Positions 44,410 through 52,853 are shown, counted from the stretch's first letter. The stretch is 56,123 bases of DNA from Melioribacter roseus (GCA_020722085.1 DYLN01000007.1:1-56123), one strand, 5' to 3'. Numbers and translations are program-made. The notes: generated by a model not told the origin, from the sequence alone.

Positions 44410-45354
44410 ATGCCTTTGTTTCAAAATCATGTCGGCATAAACTTAACAAGCAGCAAAATACAGTTAGTTGAAATAATATCTAAACAAGATGGTTTTTATC
44501 TGGAGAACGTAGGTGAAGAAATTTTCGACGAAAGTTTCAAAGAAGAATTAAAGGAAACTAAACTCGTCTCTGTTCTCCAGAATTCTTTTAACAAAGTTTT
44601 ATCCCGCATAAAATTAAATTCTCGAAATCTTTCCTTTACTTTATCCAGCGAATTTTTCAAAATATGTGAATTGCCTTACGAAGGCTCCCTCATAAAAAAA
44701 GATCTTCTCAATCATTTAAAGTGGGAAATATCGATTCTCTTTCCATCTTTAAATTTCGATAATATTTTTGTGCAGCATATCGAAGTTGATAAAAGCAATA
44801 TCCGTAAACAAAAAAAAATTGGAAACTCCATTGTTAAACGGGCTCTGGTATTTGGCTTGAATAAAAAGCTGATAACAGTTCTTCAACGCTTTTCGTTTGA
44901 GAATGGCTTTGAGCTTAAGTTCGTTGATAACTCTCACATTGCTTCAAATGCAATTATTGTAATCGAAGGATTAAGCTCTGCCGGCGAAATTGTTGGCAGT
45001 CTGCTGTTGGACGGATGTAACTGTTCTCTGGCAATAATGGAGGGCAATTACCCCGTTTATTTTAAGAGCAGCAACAGTTTGAATACACACTGCATCGATT
45101 TTCTTAAAAGGGAATTAACTGCAGTGAATGAATCGGATAAACTAACCGGAACAATAAAAAAGTTATTTCTGTTTGGGGAGGGTGTTACCGATGAATTTGT
45201 AGAAGACCTCCGTTCCGAATTTAGTTTTTCAATTATAAGGTCCAATCCTTTTACCAAACTTCGGGTAAATAAAACGATTGCGGCTAACGATTTATATAGA
45301 AAAAAGAATTACTCTTTTTCCGCCGCTGCAGGAATAGCATTAAGAATTGTTTAA
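44410..45354 (+). CDS. PilM-like actin-fold protein
   Basis: A 314-residue protein whose start (HVGINLTSSKIQLVEI) and end (SAAAGIALRIV) match the phosphate-1 block and C-terminal helix of PilM, the actin-like cytoplasmic ring protein of type IV pili. Between them the sequence is divergent (LSFTLSSEFFKICELPYEG; LLLDGCNCSLAIMEG for the phosphate-2 region). No pilN, pilO or pilQ gene is near, though the preceding membrane protein could play a PilN-like part. Assignment to the actin-like fold is fairly secure; the role in pili is not. Confidence 0.65.
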   Translation: MPLFQNHVGINLTSSKIQLVEIISKQDGFYLENVGEEIFDESFKEELKETKLVSVLQNSFNKVLSRIKLNSRNLSFTLSSEFFKICELPYEGSLIKKDLLNHLKWEISILFPSLNFDNIFVQHIEVDKSNIRKQKKIGNSIVKRALVFGLNKKLITVLQRFSFENGFELKFVDNSHIASNAIIVIEGLSSAGEIVGSLLLDGCNCSLAIMEGNYPVYFKSSNSLNTHCIDFLKRELTAVNESDKLTGTIKKLFLFGEGVTDEFVEDLRSEFSFSIIRSNPFTKLRVNKTIAANDLYRKKNYSFSAAAGIALRIV

Positions 45355-45373
45355 TTAAAATTGATCACCGCGG

Positions 45374-45919
45374 ATGCGAATTATTGCAGGAATTTATAAG
45401 GGAAGAATTGTAAAATTTCCAAATTCCAAACTGGTTAGACCCACAACCGATAAGGTTAAAGAATCTCTCTTTAATTATTTGCAAAACCAGATCGATTTTG
45501 AAGGCATATATGTTTGCGATATTTATGCCGGCTCAGGTTCTTTGGGCTTGGAGGCTTTGAGCCGCGGCGCTGCCGAAGTGCATTTTGTTGAGAAAGACTA
45601 TCACATCATAAAAACTCTTGAAATGAATATTAACACTCTCGATGCAGAAGACAAGTGCAGAATATTTAGAATGGAAGCTGTGAAATTCTCAAAGATGAGC
45701 AGGCACAACAAATATGACCTCATTTTTGCTGACCCTCCCTTTTACAAGTACGATATACATAAAGTAGTTTCAAATTTTTTAACTAATAATTTCTTAAAAG
45801 AAAACGGCAGATTGATAGTTGAGCGATCCGTTCAAACAGAAAAAATAGATCGGGAAAATTTTTATAAAGAACCTTTTAGGCGAATCGGTGATAGTTTGAT
45901 TTATCAATTTACAGCTTAA
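45374..45919 (+). CDS. rsmD: 16S rRNA (guanine(966)-N(2))-methyltransferase
   Basis: A 181-residue SAM-dependent methyltransferase with the RsmD start MRIIAGIYKGR, the family block VRPTTDKVKESLFN, SAM motif I CDIYAGSGSLGLEALSRGA and catalytic motif DLIFADPPF. It modifies G966 of small-subunit rRNA during ribosome assembly. In many bacteria coaD follows directly; here coaD is 3.5 kb away, separated by the restriction-modification genes. Confidence 0.94.
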   Translation: MRIIAGIYKGRIVKFPNSKLVRPTTDKVKESLFNYLQNQIDFEGIYVCDIYAGSGSLGLEALSRGAAEVHFVEKDYHIIKTLEMNINTLDAEDKCRIFRMEAVKFSKMSRHNKYDLIFADPPFYKYDIHKVVSNFLTNNFLKENGRLIVERSVQTEKIDRENFYKEPFRRIGDSLIYQFTA

Positions 45920-45983
45920 AACAGTATTAAACCGCCTGCAGATTATTTGTTTCTTTTTGTAAATTTTTTACATATTGCAAACT

Positions 45984-47846
45984 ATGACAAAAGAATACTT
46001 ATCAAATTTATTCAAAACCTATCAAAAAGGCGATGCGAGAGAAGAATCTTATTATGAACATCTTGCAGATTTCTTGAGAGACTATTCCCAAACCAAAAGA
46101 AAAAAGAAAATTGATGTGACTATTCTGCCTAAAAAGACAGAAGCCGGAAATCCCGATTTTAGAATTTGGGACCAGCCTACCCGACAGGCAGGCGGCAAAC
46201 AAAAAATAATCGGTTATATTGAAGCAAAAGATTTAGGTGTTGATCTTGATAGAATTGAAGACAGCGAACAACTCGAAAGATATTTATCAACTTTCCCGAA
46301 TGTCATCTTAACAAACTTTACAGAGTTTCGTTTATACAGAAACGGCGAACGAGTTGAAAAAATATCAATTGCTCGTCCATTTGTTATTAAAAAACTTTCC
46401 ACTGTTCCGCCTCTTGAAAACGAATATAAATTATTTGAACTGCTCGAAAGATTCTTAGACTTTTCACTTCCTAAAACTTACACGGCTAAAACTCTTGCTG
46501 TTGAACTTGCGAAAAGAACAAAGTTCTTGAAAGATGAAATTGTAACCGAAGAATTAAGGCTCGGCACAAAATCAATACACGGTTTTTATGATGCTTTTAA
46601 AGAGTTTTTAATTGCTGGAATAAACGAAAGTGAATTTGCCGATCTTTATTCGCAAACAATTACTTACGGTTTGTTCGCGGCTCGTCTCCGTGCTGAAAAA
46701 GATTTTAACAGAAAACTGGCTTACTCATACATTCCAAAATCTATTGGAATTCTTCGTGATGTTTTCAAATTTATTTCATTGGAAGATTTGCCTCAGCAAA
46801 TGGAAATAATAATTGATGATATTGCCGAAGTTCTTAACGCTGCAGACGCAAAAAAGATTCTTGACCAATATTATCACGAAGGCAAAGGAAGCGATCCGGT
46901 ATTACATTTTTACGAAACATTTCTTTCAGTTTACGATCCCGAAACAAGAGAAAAACGCGGTGTTTATTATACGCCTGAACCGATTGTTTCCTTTATAGTC
47001 CGTTCACTGCATGAAATACTTAAAGAAAAATTTAGTATGTCTGATGGTCTTGCTTCAAATGATGTAACGCTTCTCGACCCTGCCGGTGGAACACTTGGAT
47101 TTCTTGCTAAAGCAATTGAGACTGCGGTTAAAGAGGTTAAAGATAAATATGGCGAGGGCATTGTTAAAGCTTTCCTTAAAGAAAATATACTGCAAAATTA
47201 TTATGCTTTTGAGTTGATGATGGCTCCTTATGCAATCGGTCATATGAAAATGTCTTTTCTCTTGGAAGAACTTGGCTATAGAATGGAAGACGATGAACGA
47301 GTAAAATATTATTTGACAAACACTCTCGAAATGAAAGAACTTGATGAATCTAAATTCCCTGGAATGTCATCACTCTCTCACGAAAGCCACGAAGCCGGAA
47401 AAGTTAAAAAGCAAGTTCCAATTCTCGTTGTTCTTGGCAATCCGCCCTATTCAGGTCATTCTTCAAATACCGGCGATTGGATAAAAGATACAATCAAAGA
47501 ATATTACCGAGTAGATGGAAAACCTCTGGGTGAAAAAAATCCTAAATGGCTTCAAGACGATTATGTTAAATTTTTCCGCTTCTCTCAGTGGAAAATAGAC
47601 CAAGCTGGTGAAGGTGTTTTGGGATTTATTACAAACCATAGTTACCTCGATAATCCTACTTTCAGAGGAATGCGCCAATCCTTAATGAACAGTTTTGATG
47701 AAATTTATATCCTCGATTTGCACGGGAACAGTTTGAAAAAAGAAAAAGCACCTGACGGCAGCAAAGATGAAAATGTTTTCGATATTATGCAAGGTGTTGC
47801 AATTTGTTTTATGATTAAGTATAAGAAAGTAGATGGAAACCGATGA
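45984..47846 (+). CDS. Type ISP-like restriction-modification enzyme, N-terminal part (nuclease and DNA methylase)
   Basis: A 620-residue fragment of a single-chain restriction-modification enzyme. An N-terminal Mrr-like PD-(D/E)xK nuclease is visible (Asp58 in GNPDF, Glu80 and Lys82 in GYIEAKD). A helical coupler follows, then the adenine methylase: GVYYTPEPIVSFIVRS, motif I LLDPAGGTLGFL (365-374) and motif IV NPPY (486-489). No helicase domain is present, so it is shorter than LlaBIII. The frame ends at VDGNR where a palindromic insertion begins; the target-recognition part continues at 47991. Residues 65-72 (PTRQAGGK) are encoded by a repeat-like insert. ATG at 45984 lacks a clear ribosome binding site. 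Confidence 0.85.
   Translation: MTKEYLSNLFKTYQKGDAREESYYEHLADFLRDYSQTKRKKKIDVTILPKKTEAGNPDFRIWDQPTRQAGGKQKIIGYIEAKDLGVDLDRIEDSEQLERYLSTFPNVILTNFTEFRLYRNGERVEKISIARPFVIKKLSTVPPLENEYKLFELLERFLDFSLPKTYTAKTLAVELAKRTKFLKDEIVTEELRLGTKSIHGFYDAFKEFLIAGINESEFADLYSQTITYGLFAARLRAEKDFNRKLAYSYIPKSIGILRDVFKFISLEDLPQQMEIIIDDIAEVLNAADAKKILDQYYHEGKGSDPVLHFYETFLSVYDPETREKRGVYYTPEPIVSFIVRSLHEILKEKFSMSDGLASNDVTLLDPAGGTLGFLAKAIETAVKEVKDKYGEGIVKAFLKENILQNYYAFELMMAPYAIGHMKMSFLLEELGYRMEDDERVKYYLTNTLEMKELDESKFPGMSSLSHESHEAGKVKKQVPILVVLGNPPYSGHSSNTGDWIKDTIKEYYRVDGKPLGEKNPKWLQDDYVKFFRFSQWKIDQAGEGVLGFITNHSYLDNPTFRGMRQSLMNSFDEIYILDLHGNSLKKEKAPDGSKDENVFDIMQGVAICFMIKYKKVDGNR
46176..46195. repeat. In-frame palindromic insert in the restriction gene, site 1
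   Basis: CCTACCCGACAGGCAGGCGG interrupts the nuclease domain between the Asp and Glu-x-Lys catalytic residues and adds residues PTRQAGG without shifting the frame. It is much richer in GC than the flanking gene and similar to the insert at 49029-49053 read in reverse. Confidence 0.6.
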
Positions 47847-47920
47847 ATCAGTTTTTTACTCTTTGTTGGTTTTGCTTCCCCACGACTGAAGTCGTGGGTT
47901 AATCAAAACAATCAGTTTTT
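47846..47920. repeat. Palindrome flanked by direct repeats, splitting the restriction gene
   Basis: AATCAGTTTTT occurs at 47846-47856 and again at 47910-47920. Between them lies CCCACGACT-GA-AGTCGTGGG (47878-47897), a perfect nine-base-pair hairpin, enclosed by a second TTGGTTTTG/CAAAACAA pairing. The direct repeats may be a target duplication made when the palindrome inserted. Confidence 0.65.
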
Positions 47921-47955
47921 ATAACCTCGAGAGTAGAAAAGGAAAACAAAAAGAC

Positions 47956-47973
47956 AAACCGTTTTAACGGTTT
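47956..47973. repeat. Second palindrome in the split (AAACCGTT-TT-AACGGTTT)
   Basis: A perfect eight-base-pair hairpin with a two-base loop, a few bases before the ribosome binding site of the downstream fragment. It has the same build as the hairpins at 17747, 17851 and 47878. Confidence 0.7.
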
Positions 47974-47990
47974 ATTGAAAAGGAAATATT

Positions 47991-49361
47991 ATGGCTAAAG
48001 TATATCACTCGGAAATTTATGGTTTAAGAGAAACCAAATATAATTGGCTTAACAAGCACAGCATTAAAAATGTAAAATGGCAAAAGATTTATCCGCGGCC
48101 TGAATTCTATCTTTTTATTCCGACTGATGATAAACTGGCTAATCATTATTATTCCTTCCCTAAAATAACTGAAATTTTTCCGGTTAACAGTGTTGGAATA
48201 GTGACTGCACGAGATAATTTTGTAATAGATTTTGAAAAGAAAGAACTTGAGCGAAGAATAAAACAATTTATAGATCCAAAAGTTGATGATGAAATTCTTA
48301 AACAGACTTACGGTTTGTCAGAAAATCAAAACTGGAAAATAAAAGATCAAAGAGAAAAACTAAGAAAAGATTTAGACTGGAAAGATTCGATTACGAAAAT
48401 TCTTTATCGTCCCTTTGATGAACGCTGGATTTTGTATCACGATGAAATGGTTGAAAGAACAAGAAAAGAAGTGATGAAAGAAATGATAGAGGAAAACCAA
48501 GGTATTTGCATTGGCAGACAAGGAAGTGTTATTGGTTCGGATTTATATGACATTGTTTTTATAACTGACCGCATTGTTGATCTTAACCTTTTTAGAAGAG
48601 GCGGAGAGTTAGTATTTCCACTGTACATTTATGTAAAATCTTCGGCGAAGAAAAAAGCAAGGTTCACCCAGCTTTTTATGTTTGAACCTGAAGAAGAATA
48701 TCAGGCAGTTTTACCTAATATTTCTAAAGACATAATCTCTTTATTGTGTAGCAATTTTAGAAAACCTTTTTATGGTCCGCAGCATCGCATACAAAGAGAA
48801 AAAGAGAAAAAACAGGAAGCTAATTCAAAAAAAATTGAAAAAGAAGGATTCGGCACGAAGAATATTTTCTATTACATCTATGCAATTCTCTACAGCAATA
48901 CCTACAGAGCCAAATATGCTGAATTTCTTAAAATAGATTTTCCAAGAATCCCATTCACTAAAGGTTACAAACTTTTTATTCAACTTGGTAAACTTGGGCA
49001 GCAGCTTGCGGATTTGCATTTGCTCAAACCTGCCTCGCCGGCGGGCGGGTCGGAAGATTTAGATAAAACAATTTCCAAATTCCAAGGCGAAGGGAATAAC
49101 AAAGTAGAAAAACTAAAATACGAAACTGAAAAAGTCTGGATAAACAAAGAACAATATTTTGATGGAATAAAAGAAGAAATCTGGCAGTATCAAATCGGCG
49201 GCTACCAGGTTTGTGAAAAATGGTTAAAAGATAGGAAAGAAAGGACACTTACTAAAGATGAAATCCTAACCTATTGCAAAATTGTAACTGCTCTTTCAAA
49301 AACGATCGAATTGCAGAATGTAATTGATAAATATTATGAAAAAGTTGAGAAAACGCTGTAA
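47991..49361 (+). CDS. Type ISP-like restriction-modification enzyme, C-terminal part (target recognition)
   Basis: A 456-residue fragment that continues the preceding gene: its start (AKVYHSEIYGLRETKYNWL) is the block normally following the methylase core in these enzymes, and the rest is the C-terminal specificity region (ILYRPFDERWILYH, RQGSVIGSDLYDIVFITDRIVD, YIYAILYSNTYRAKYAEFLKIDFPRIPF). No start is expected here in an intact gene, yet AAAGGA lies seven bases before the ATG, so it may be translated on its own and pair with the first part. Around residue 350 PASPAGGS is encoded by a GC-rich repeat. Both parts lack internal stops, so the split is recent or tolerated. Confidence 0.82.
   Translation: MAKVYHSEIYGLRETKYNWLNKHSIKNVKWQKIYPRPEFYLFIPTDDKLANHYYSFPKITEIFPVNSVGIVTARDNFVIDFEKKELERRIKQFIDPKVDDEILKQTYGLSENQNWKIKDQREKLRKDLDWKDSITKILYRPFDERWILYHDEMVERTRKEVMKEMIEENQGICIGRQGSVIGSDLYDIVFITDRIVDLNLFRRGGELVFPLYIYVKSSAKKKARFTQLFMFEPEEEYQAVLPNISKDIISLLCSNFRKPFYGPQHRIQREKEKKQEANSKKIEKEGFGTKNIFYYIYAILYSNTYRAKYAEFLKIDFPRIPFTKGYKLFIQLGKLGQQLADLHLLKPASPAGGSEDLDKTISKFQGEGNNKVEKLKYETEKVWINKEQYFDGIKEEIWQYQIGGYQVCEKWLKDRKERTLTKDEILTYCKIVTALSKTIELQNVIDKYYEKVEKTL
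49029..49053. repeat. In-frame palindromic insert in the restriction gene, site 2
   Basis: A GC-rich stretch, CCTGCCTCGCCGGCGGGCGG then GTCGG, lies in the specificity domain and adds residues PASPAGG to 456-residue fragment without breaking the frame. The centre CGCCGGCGG is nearly palindromic. It resembles the insert at 46176 in the opposite orientation. Confidence 0.6.
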
Positions 49362-49448
49362 CTTCTGATGTGAGTTAAGTATGCAGATTTAATAGACATA
49401 TAATAGGTTGAAAAATATTTTTGATTTATAAATAACCGGAATATAATT

Positions 49449-49928
49449 ATGGCAAAAGTAATTTACCCAGGCACGTTCGACCCGATAACCAACGGTCACA
49501 TCGATATTATTAAAAGAGCTGCGGAATTATTCGACGAAGTGATTGTTACCGTTGCGAAAAATCCTTCCAAGACTTGTCTTTTTTCAATTGAAGAAAGAAT
49601 TCAAATGCTGAAAGAAAGCCTGAAAGATTTTGAAAAAGTAAGGGTGGACTCCTTTGACGGACTGGTAGTAGATCATGCAAAGCAAGTAGGTGCAGTGGGA
49701 ATAATAAGAGGCTTAAGGGCAGTCAGCGATTTTGAGTATGAATTTCAAATGGCTTTGATGAATAGAAAATTAAGCAGCGGCATAACAACTATTTTTTTGA
49801 TGCCCCATGAAAAATATACTTATCTTAATTCAACCATAATTAGAAATCTTGCACAATTTAAAAGCGATGTATCGGATTTTGTTCCTCAGGCTGTTGTCAG
49901 AAAACTAAAGGAAAAGTTTAGCCACTAA
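49449..49928 (+). CDS. coaD: Phosphopantetheine adenylyltransferase
   Basis: Transfers AMP from ATP to 4'-phosphopantetheine in coenzyme A synthesis. The 159-residue protein has the nucleotidyltransferase motif YPGTFDPITNGHIDII, the block GIIRGLRAVSDFEYEFQMALMNR and the end motif TYLNSTIIRNLAQF (where many enzymes have ISSS). It is the usual partner of rsmD, separated here by the restriction genes. A terminator follows. Confidence 0.96.
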   Translation: MAKVIYPGTFDPITNGHIDIIKRAAELFDEVIVTVAKNPSKTCLFSIEERIQMLKESLKDFEKVRVDSFDGLVVDHAKQVGAVGIIRGLRAVSDFEYEFQMALMNRKLSSGITTIFLMPHEKYTYLNSTIIRNLAQFKSDVSDFVPQAVVRKLKEKFSH

Positions 49929-49953
49929 CTTTTAAGATAAAAGTAGAAAGATA

Positions 49954-49977
49954 AAAGATGCTCATTGAGCATTTTTT
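49954..49977 (+). terminator. Intrinsic terminator after coaD
   Basis: ATGCTC (49958-49963), loop ATT, GAGCAT (49967-49972) followed by a T-run to 49977. The stem is short (6 base pairs), with A residues before it that could pair with the T-tract and serve the opposite strand. Confidence 0.55.
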
Positions 49978-50037
49978 CCCTTTGACGCTTTTTACTTTTT
50001 ACTTTGATCTTAGCTCTTTAGTCTTTGATCTTTATCA

Positions 50038-51114
50038 TCAATAAATTGCTTCTCTTATTCGTGCGCTGATATAATCCATAATCCATACAACAATTGCAAT
50101 AATAATAATAATTAATCCGACCTCATGCCATTTTGCCAGTCCCTGATATTGAATCAGCATGGTGCCAATACCACCGCCGCCTACTAAACCAATAATTGTT
50201 GCCATCCTGACGTTTATATCCCATCGGTAGATTGTAAACGAAAGAAAAGGAAGAACAATCTGAGGAACAACGGCATACCAGACAATCTGGATTTTATTAG
50301 CGCCGGTTGCACTGATTGCTTCTACGGGACCTTCTTCAATACTTTCTATTGCCTCGGAGTAGAGTTTTGCATTTGAAGCAATTGTGTGTACGAGCAGAGC
50401 GATCATTCCGGCATAAGGACCAATTCCAACCCACACGGAGAAAATTATTGCCCAGATTAATGGTTCGATAGAACGAACGAAATTCAAAATTATTCTTAGG
50501 AGATAGTAGGTGACAAACGAAATTTTATTTTCCTTCATTAAGTTTCTTGCCGTAAAAAAACTAATAACCAATGCAAAAGGGATTGAGATTAACGTAGCGA
50601 TTAGTGCAATGTAAATTGTTTCAATCATTGCAAAAAGTACATCATTGAAAATTCCGTATTCAGGCTGAAACAAAGCTGTGAAAATTCTTTTTGCCCCTTC
50701 AAGACCGTCTGAAGAAAATAAATCAACAAGCGATATTTTCGTTACAATCCAGCCGGCAATAAATGTAATGTCAAATAGAAAGAAACCATAAATCTCCGCA
50801 GTCCATTTTGTTATTTTGTTGTCGGCTGCAATTCCAAATATTTTGCAGGAAATAGAAGTTTTTGAGTATGTCCAAACGCCGCCTATTATTAAACTAATTG
50901 CGAAAATAATTCCAACTTGATTCCACGAGAAAGGTAAATCGTTAAGTTCGAGTATAAACTTATAATAAATTATGCGGATCAAAACAAGAAGCGAGTAGAA
51001 AGCGAAAAAACTTTCGAGAAGAAAAGCCTTTAAAAAACTAAATCTGCTTTCTCTTTTTTGTTTTTGTTCGAGTAAATGTTTCGGATTTATTTCAAGTTCG
51101 GGCTCATTTATCAT
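50038..51114 (-). CDS. phnE: Phosphonate-type ABC transporter permease
   Basis: A 358-residue inner-membrane permease with at least six helices and the BPD-permease loop EAISATGANKIQIVWYAVVP that contacts the ATPase. It is longer than typical PhnE (about 270) because of an N-terminal extension of roughly 90 residues with two extra helices. Together with the upstream ATPase and binding-protein genes it forms a PhnCDE-type importer for phosphonate, phosphite or phosphate. No phosphonate-degrading genes are in the window, so the substrate is open. Confidence 0.92.
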   Translation of the reverse strand: MINEPELEINPKHLLEQKQKRESRFSFLKAFLLESFFAFYSLLVLIRIIYYKFILELNDLPFSWNQVGIIFAISLIIGGVWTYSKTSISCKIFGIAADNKITKWTAEIYGFFLFDITFIAGWIVTKISLVDLFSSDGLEGAKRIFTALFQPEYGIFNDVLFAMIETIYIALIATLISIPFALVISFFTARNLMKENKISFVTYYLLRIILNFVRSIEPLIWAIIFSVWVGIGPYAGMIALLVHTIASNAKLYSEAIESIEEGPVEAISATGANKIQIVWYAVVPQIVLPFLSFTIYRWDINVRMATIIGLVGGGGIGTMLIQYQGLAKWHEVGLIIIIIAIVVWIMDYISARIREAIY

Positions 51115-51156
51115 TTTAATTTGTCTCTTTTTAATTCCTGCGAAGTCGATGTCGGA

Positions 51157-51918
51157 TCATTGTATTTGCACCTCTTCTGCTTCTTCGCCGTAAATTGTTT
51201 TGAACCATGTTTCATCAATCTCGGAAGGCAGTCCTTCATAGACAATTAAGCCAGCTTTAAGCGCTATAACGCGCGTTGCATATTTTCTTACAAGACTTAG
51301 AAAATGAAGATTGCAAATTATCGTTGTACCTAATTCTTTGTTTATTTTTTCGAAATACTGCATTACAGAATTTGAAGTTGCAGGATCGAGTGAGGCAACC
51401 GGTTCATCTGCCAGCAATAATTTGGGATTTTGCACAAGACTTCTTGCAATTGCTACTCTTTGCTGCTGACCGCCGCTTAACGTATCTGCACGCAAGTCGG
51501 ATTTTTCTTCAATGCCGACAATAGAAAGCGCTCTTCTCGCCGATTCATAAGCCTCCTCGGGAAATTTTTCGAACAGCGATGAAATAGTGTTTATACGTCC
51601 CAGACTTCCTGTAAGAACATTCAACATAACGGATCTTCTTTTAACTAAATTGAACTGCTGAAAGACCATCCCGATTTGGGATTTTATTTTTCTGAGTTCA
51701 TCCCCTTTGATATGTGTAATGTCTTTACCCATAAACTCGACCGTGCCCGATGTCGGTTCAATTAATCGGTTGATGCTGCGAAGAAGAGTAGTTTTTCCCG
51801 AGCCGCTTAATCCAATTACAACTAAAAATTCACCTTCTTTAACATCAAAGCTGACGCCTTTTAATGCGTGAGTTCCGTTCGGATATATTTTATGAAGTTT
51901 TTGAACGCGTAAAAGCAT
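51157..51918 (-). CDS. phnC: Phosphonate-type ABC transporter ATP-binding protein
   Basis: A 253-residue ABC ATPase with Walker A GLSGSGKTTLL, Q-loop VFQQFNLV, signature LSGGQQQRVAIAR, Walker B LLLADEPVASLD and the switch His in ICNLHFLSL. The order binding protein, ATPase, permease and a short two-base gap to phnD argue for one operon. It drives the importer from the cytoplasmic side. Confidence 0.94.
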   Translation of the reverse strand: MLLRVQKLHKIYPNGTHALKGVSFDVKEGEFLVVIGLSGSGKTTLLRSINRLIEPTSGTVEFMGKDITHIKGDELRKIKSQIGMVFQQFNLVKRRSVMLNVLTGSLGRINTISSLFEKFPEEAYESARRALSIVGIEEKSDLRADTLSGGQQQRVAIARSLVQNPKLLLADEPVASLDPATSNSVMQYFEKINKELGTTIICNLHFLSLVRKYATRVIALKAGLIVYEGLPSEIDETWFKTIYGEEAEEVQIQ

Positions 51919-51920
51919 AA

Positions 51921-52853
51921 TTATTTTTTAATTAGTTTTTCGTAATCGATGTTTTGCTCTTTTAACATTTTTCTTAGTACATCGTAATCGCTGTCTTTTG
52001 TTGGGATGAAACTTACCACGCCGTATGCATCGTACAAATCGTGCTGTCCTTTTGGAGTTTTAACAAAATCAAGGAGTGCATTAACAATCTTTTGTTTCAT
52101 TGTGTCCGGTATTTCTTTTCTGAAGATTACTGGGTCATTAGGAATTTCTTCGGTTAAACCGATCGTTTTTACTTTTTGGGCAACATCCGGAAACTGCTGC
52201 AGTACTTTCATTCTTGCATCTAAAATTTTTCCTGTATTGGGATCGGGCGGCGAATAAAAACATGCGCCAGCGTCTACTTGCTTTTGATAGACCATCGTTA
52301 CAACGTTATCGTGCCGCATTGCAAAAGCTTCTTCGGAAGGTTTTATGCCTTTTCGTTTCAACATTGCATTCGGAAGTAAATAGCCTGAAGTTGAAGAAGG
52401 ATCAACGAAGGCAATTGATTTCCCATTCAAATCCGAAATACTGTCGATGCCCGAATCTGTTCTTGCTAAGAACTGCCCTCTGTATGTTGTTTCACCGTTG
52501 TCCCTTACCACTCTTAATAAAGCCGTGGCTCCGTATTTTTCATTAGCCATTAAATATGCAAATGCACTTAGTCCAATAGCAATATCTGCTCTGCCGGTTC
52601 CAAATGCTTCTATTATAGCAATGTAACTGCTCGGCACGGCAGAAATAAAATAATAGCCTGTCTGTTTTTGAAGAAAATCGATAAGTGGTTTTGCTGTTGT
52701 AGTAAGTTTATTCGCATCTTCCGAAGGAGTAAGATAAAATTTTATTGGATTACTCTTGGAACCAAGCTCACCGCTCTTCAACTTTCGGGAGACGTTAAAC
52801 GCAATAAAAATTAATATGGGTGATAAATAGAAAATGTATTTTACCAATTTCAT
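51921..52853 (-). CDS. phnD: Phosphonate-type periplasmic substrate-binding protein
   Basis: A 310-residue PhnD/PtxB-family binding protein. An uncleaved-looking N-terminal hydrophobic segment (about 5-20, KYIFYLSPILIFIAFNV) precedes the binding core: FYLTPSEDANKL, IIEAFGTGRADIAIGLSAFAYLM, NGKSIAFVDPSSTSGYLLP and VDAGACFYSPPD. There is no lipobox Cys, so it is probably membrane-anchored by the N-terminal helix. First gene of the phnDCE operon. The STSGYL block is the usual ligand site; the ligand among phosphonate, phosphite and phosphate cannot be told. Confidence 0.9.
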   Translation of the reverse strand: MKLVKYIFYLSPILIFIAFNVSRKLKSGELGSKSNPIKFYLTPSEDANKLTTTAKPLIDFLQKQTGYYFISAVPSSYIAIIEAFGTGRADIAIGLSAFAYLMANEKYGATALLRVVRDNGETTYRGQFLARTDSGIDSISDLNGKSIAFVDPSSTSGYLLPNAMLKRKGIKPSEEAFAMRHDNVVTMVYQKQVDAGACFYSPPDPNTGKILDARMKVLQQFPDVAQKVKTIGLTEEIPNDPVIFRKEIPDTMKQKIVNALLDFVKTPKGQHDLYDAYGVVSFIPTKDSDYDVLRKMLKEQNIDYEKLIKK

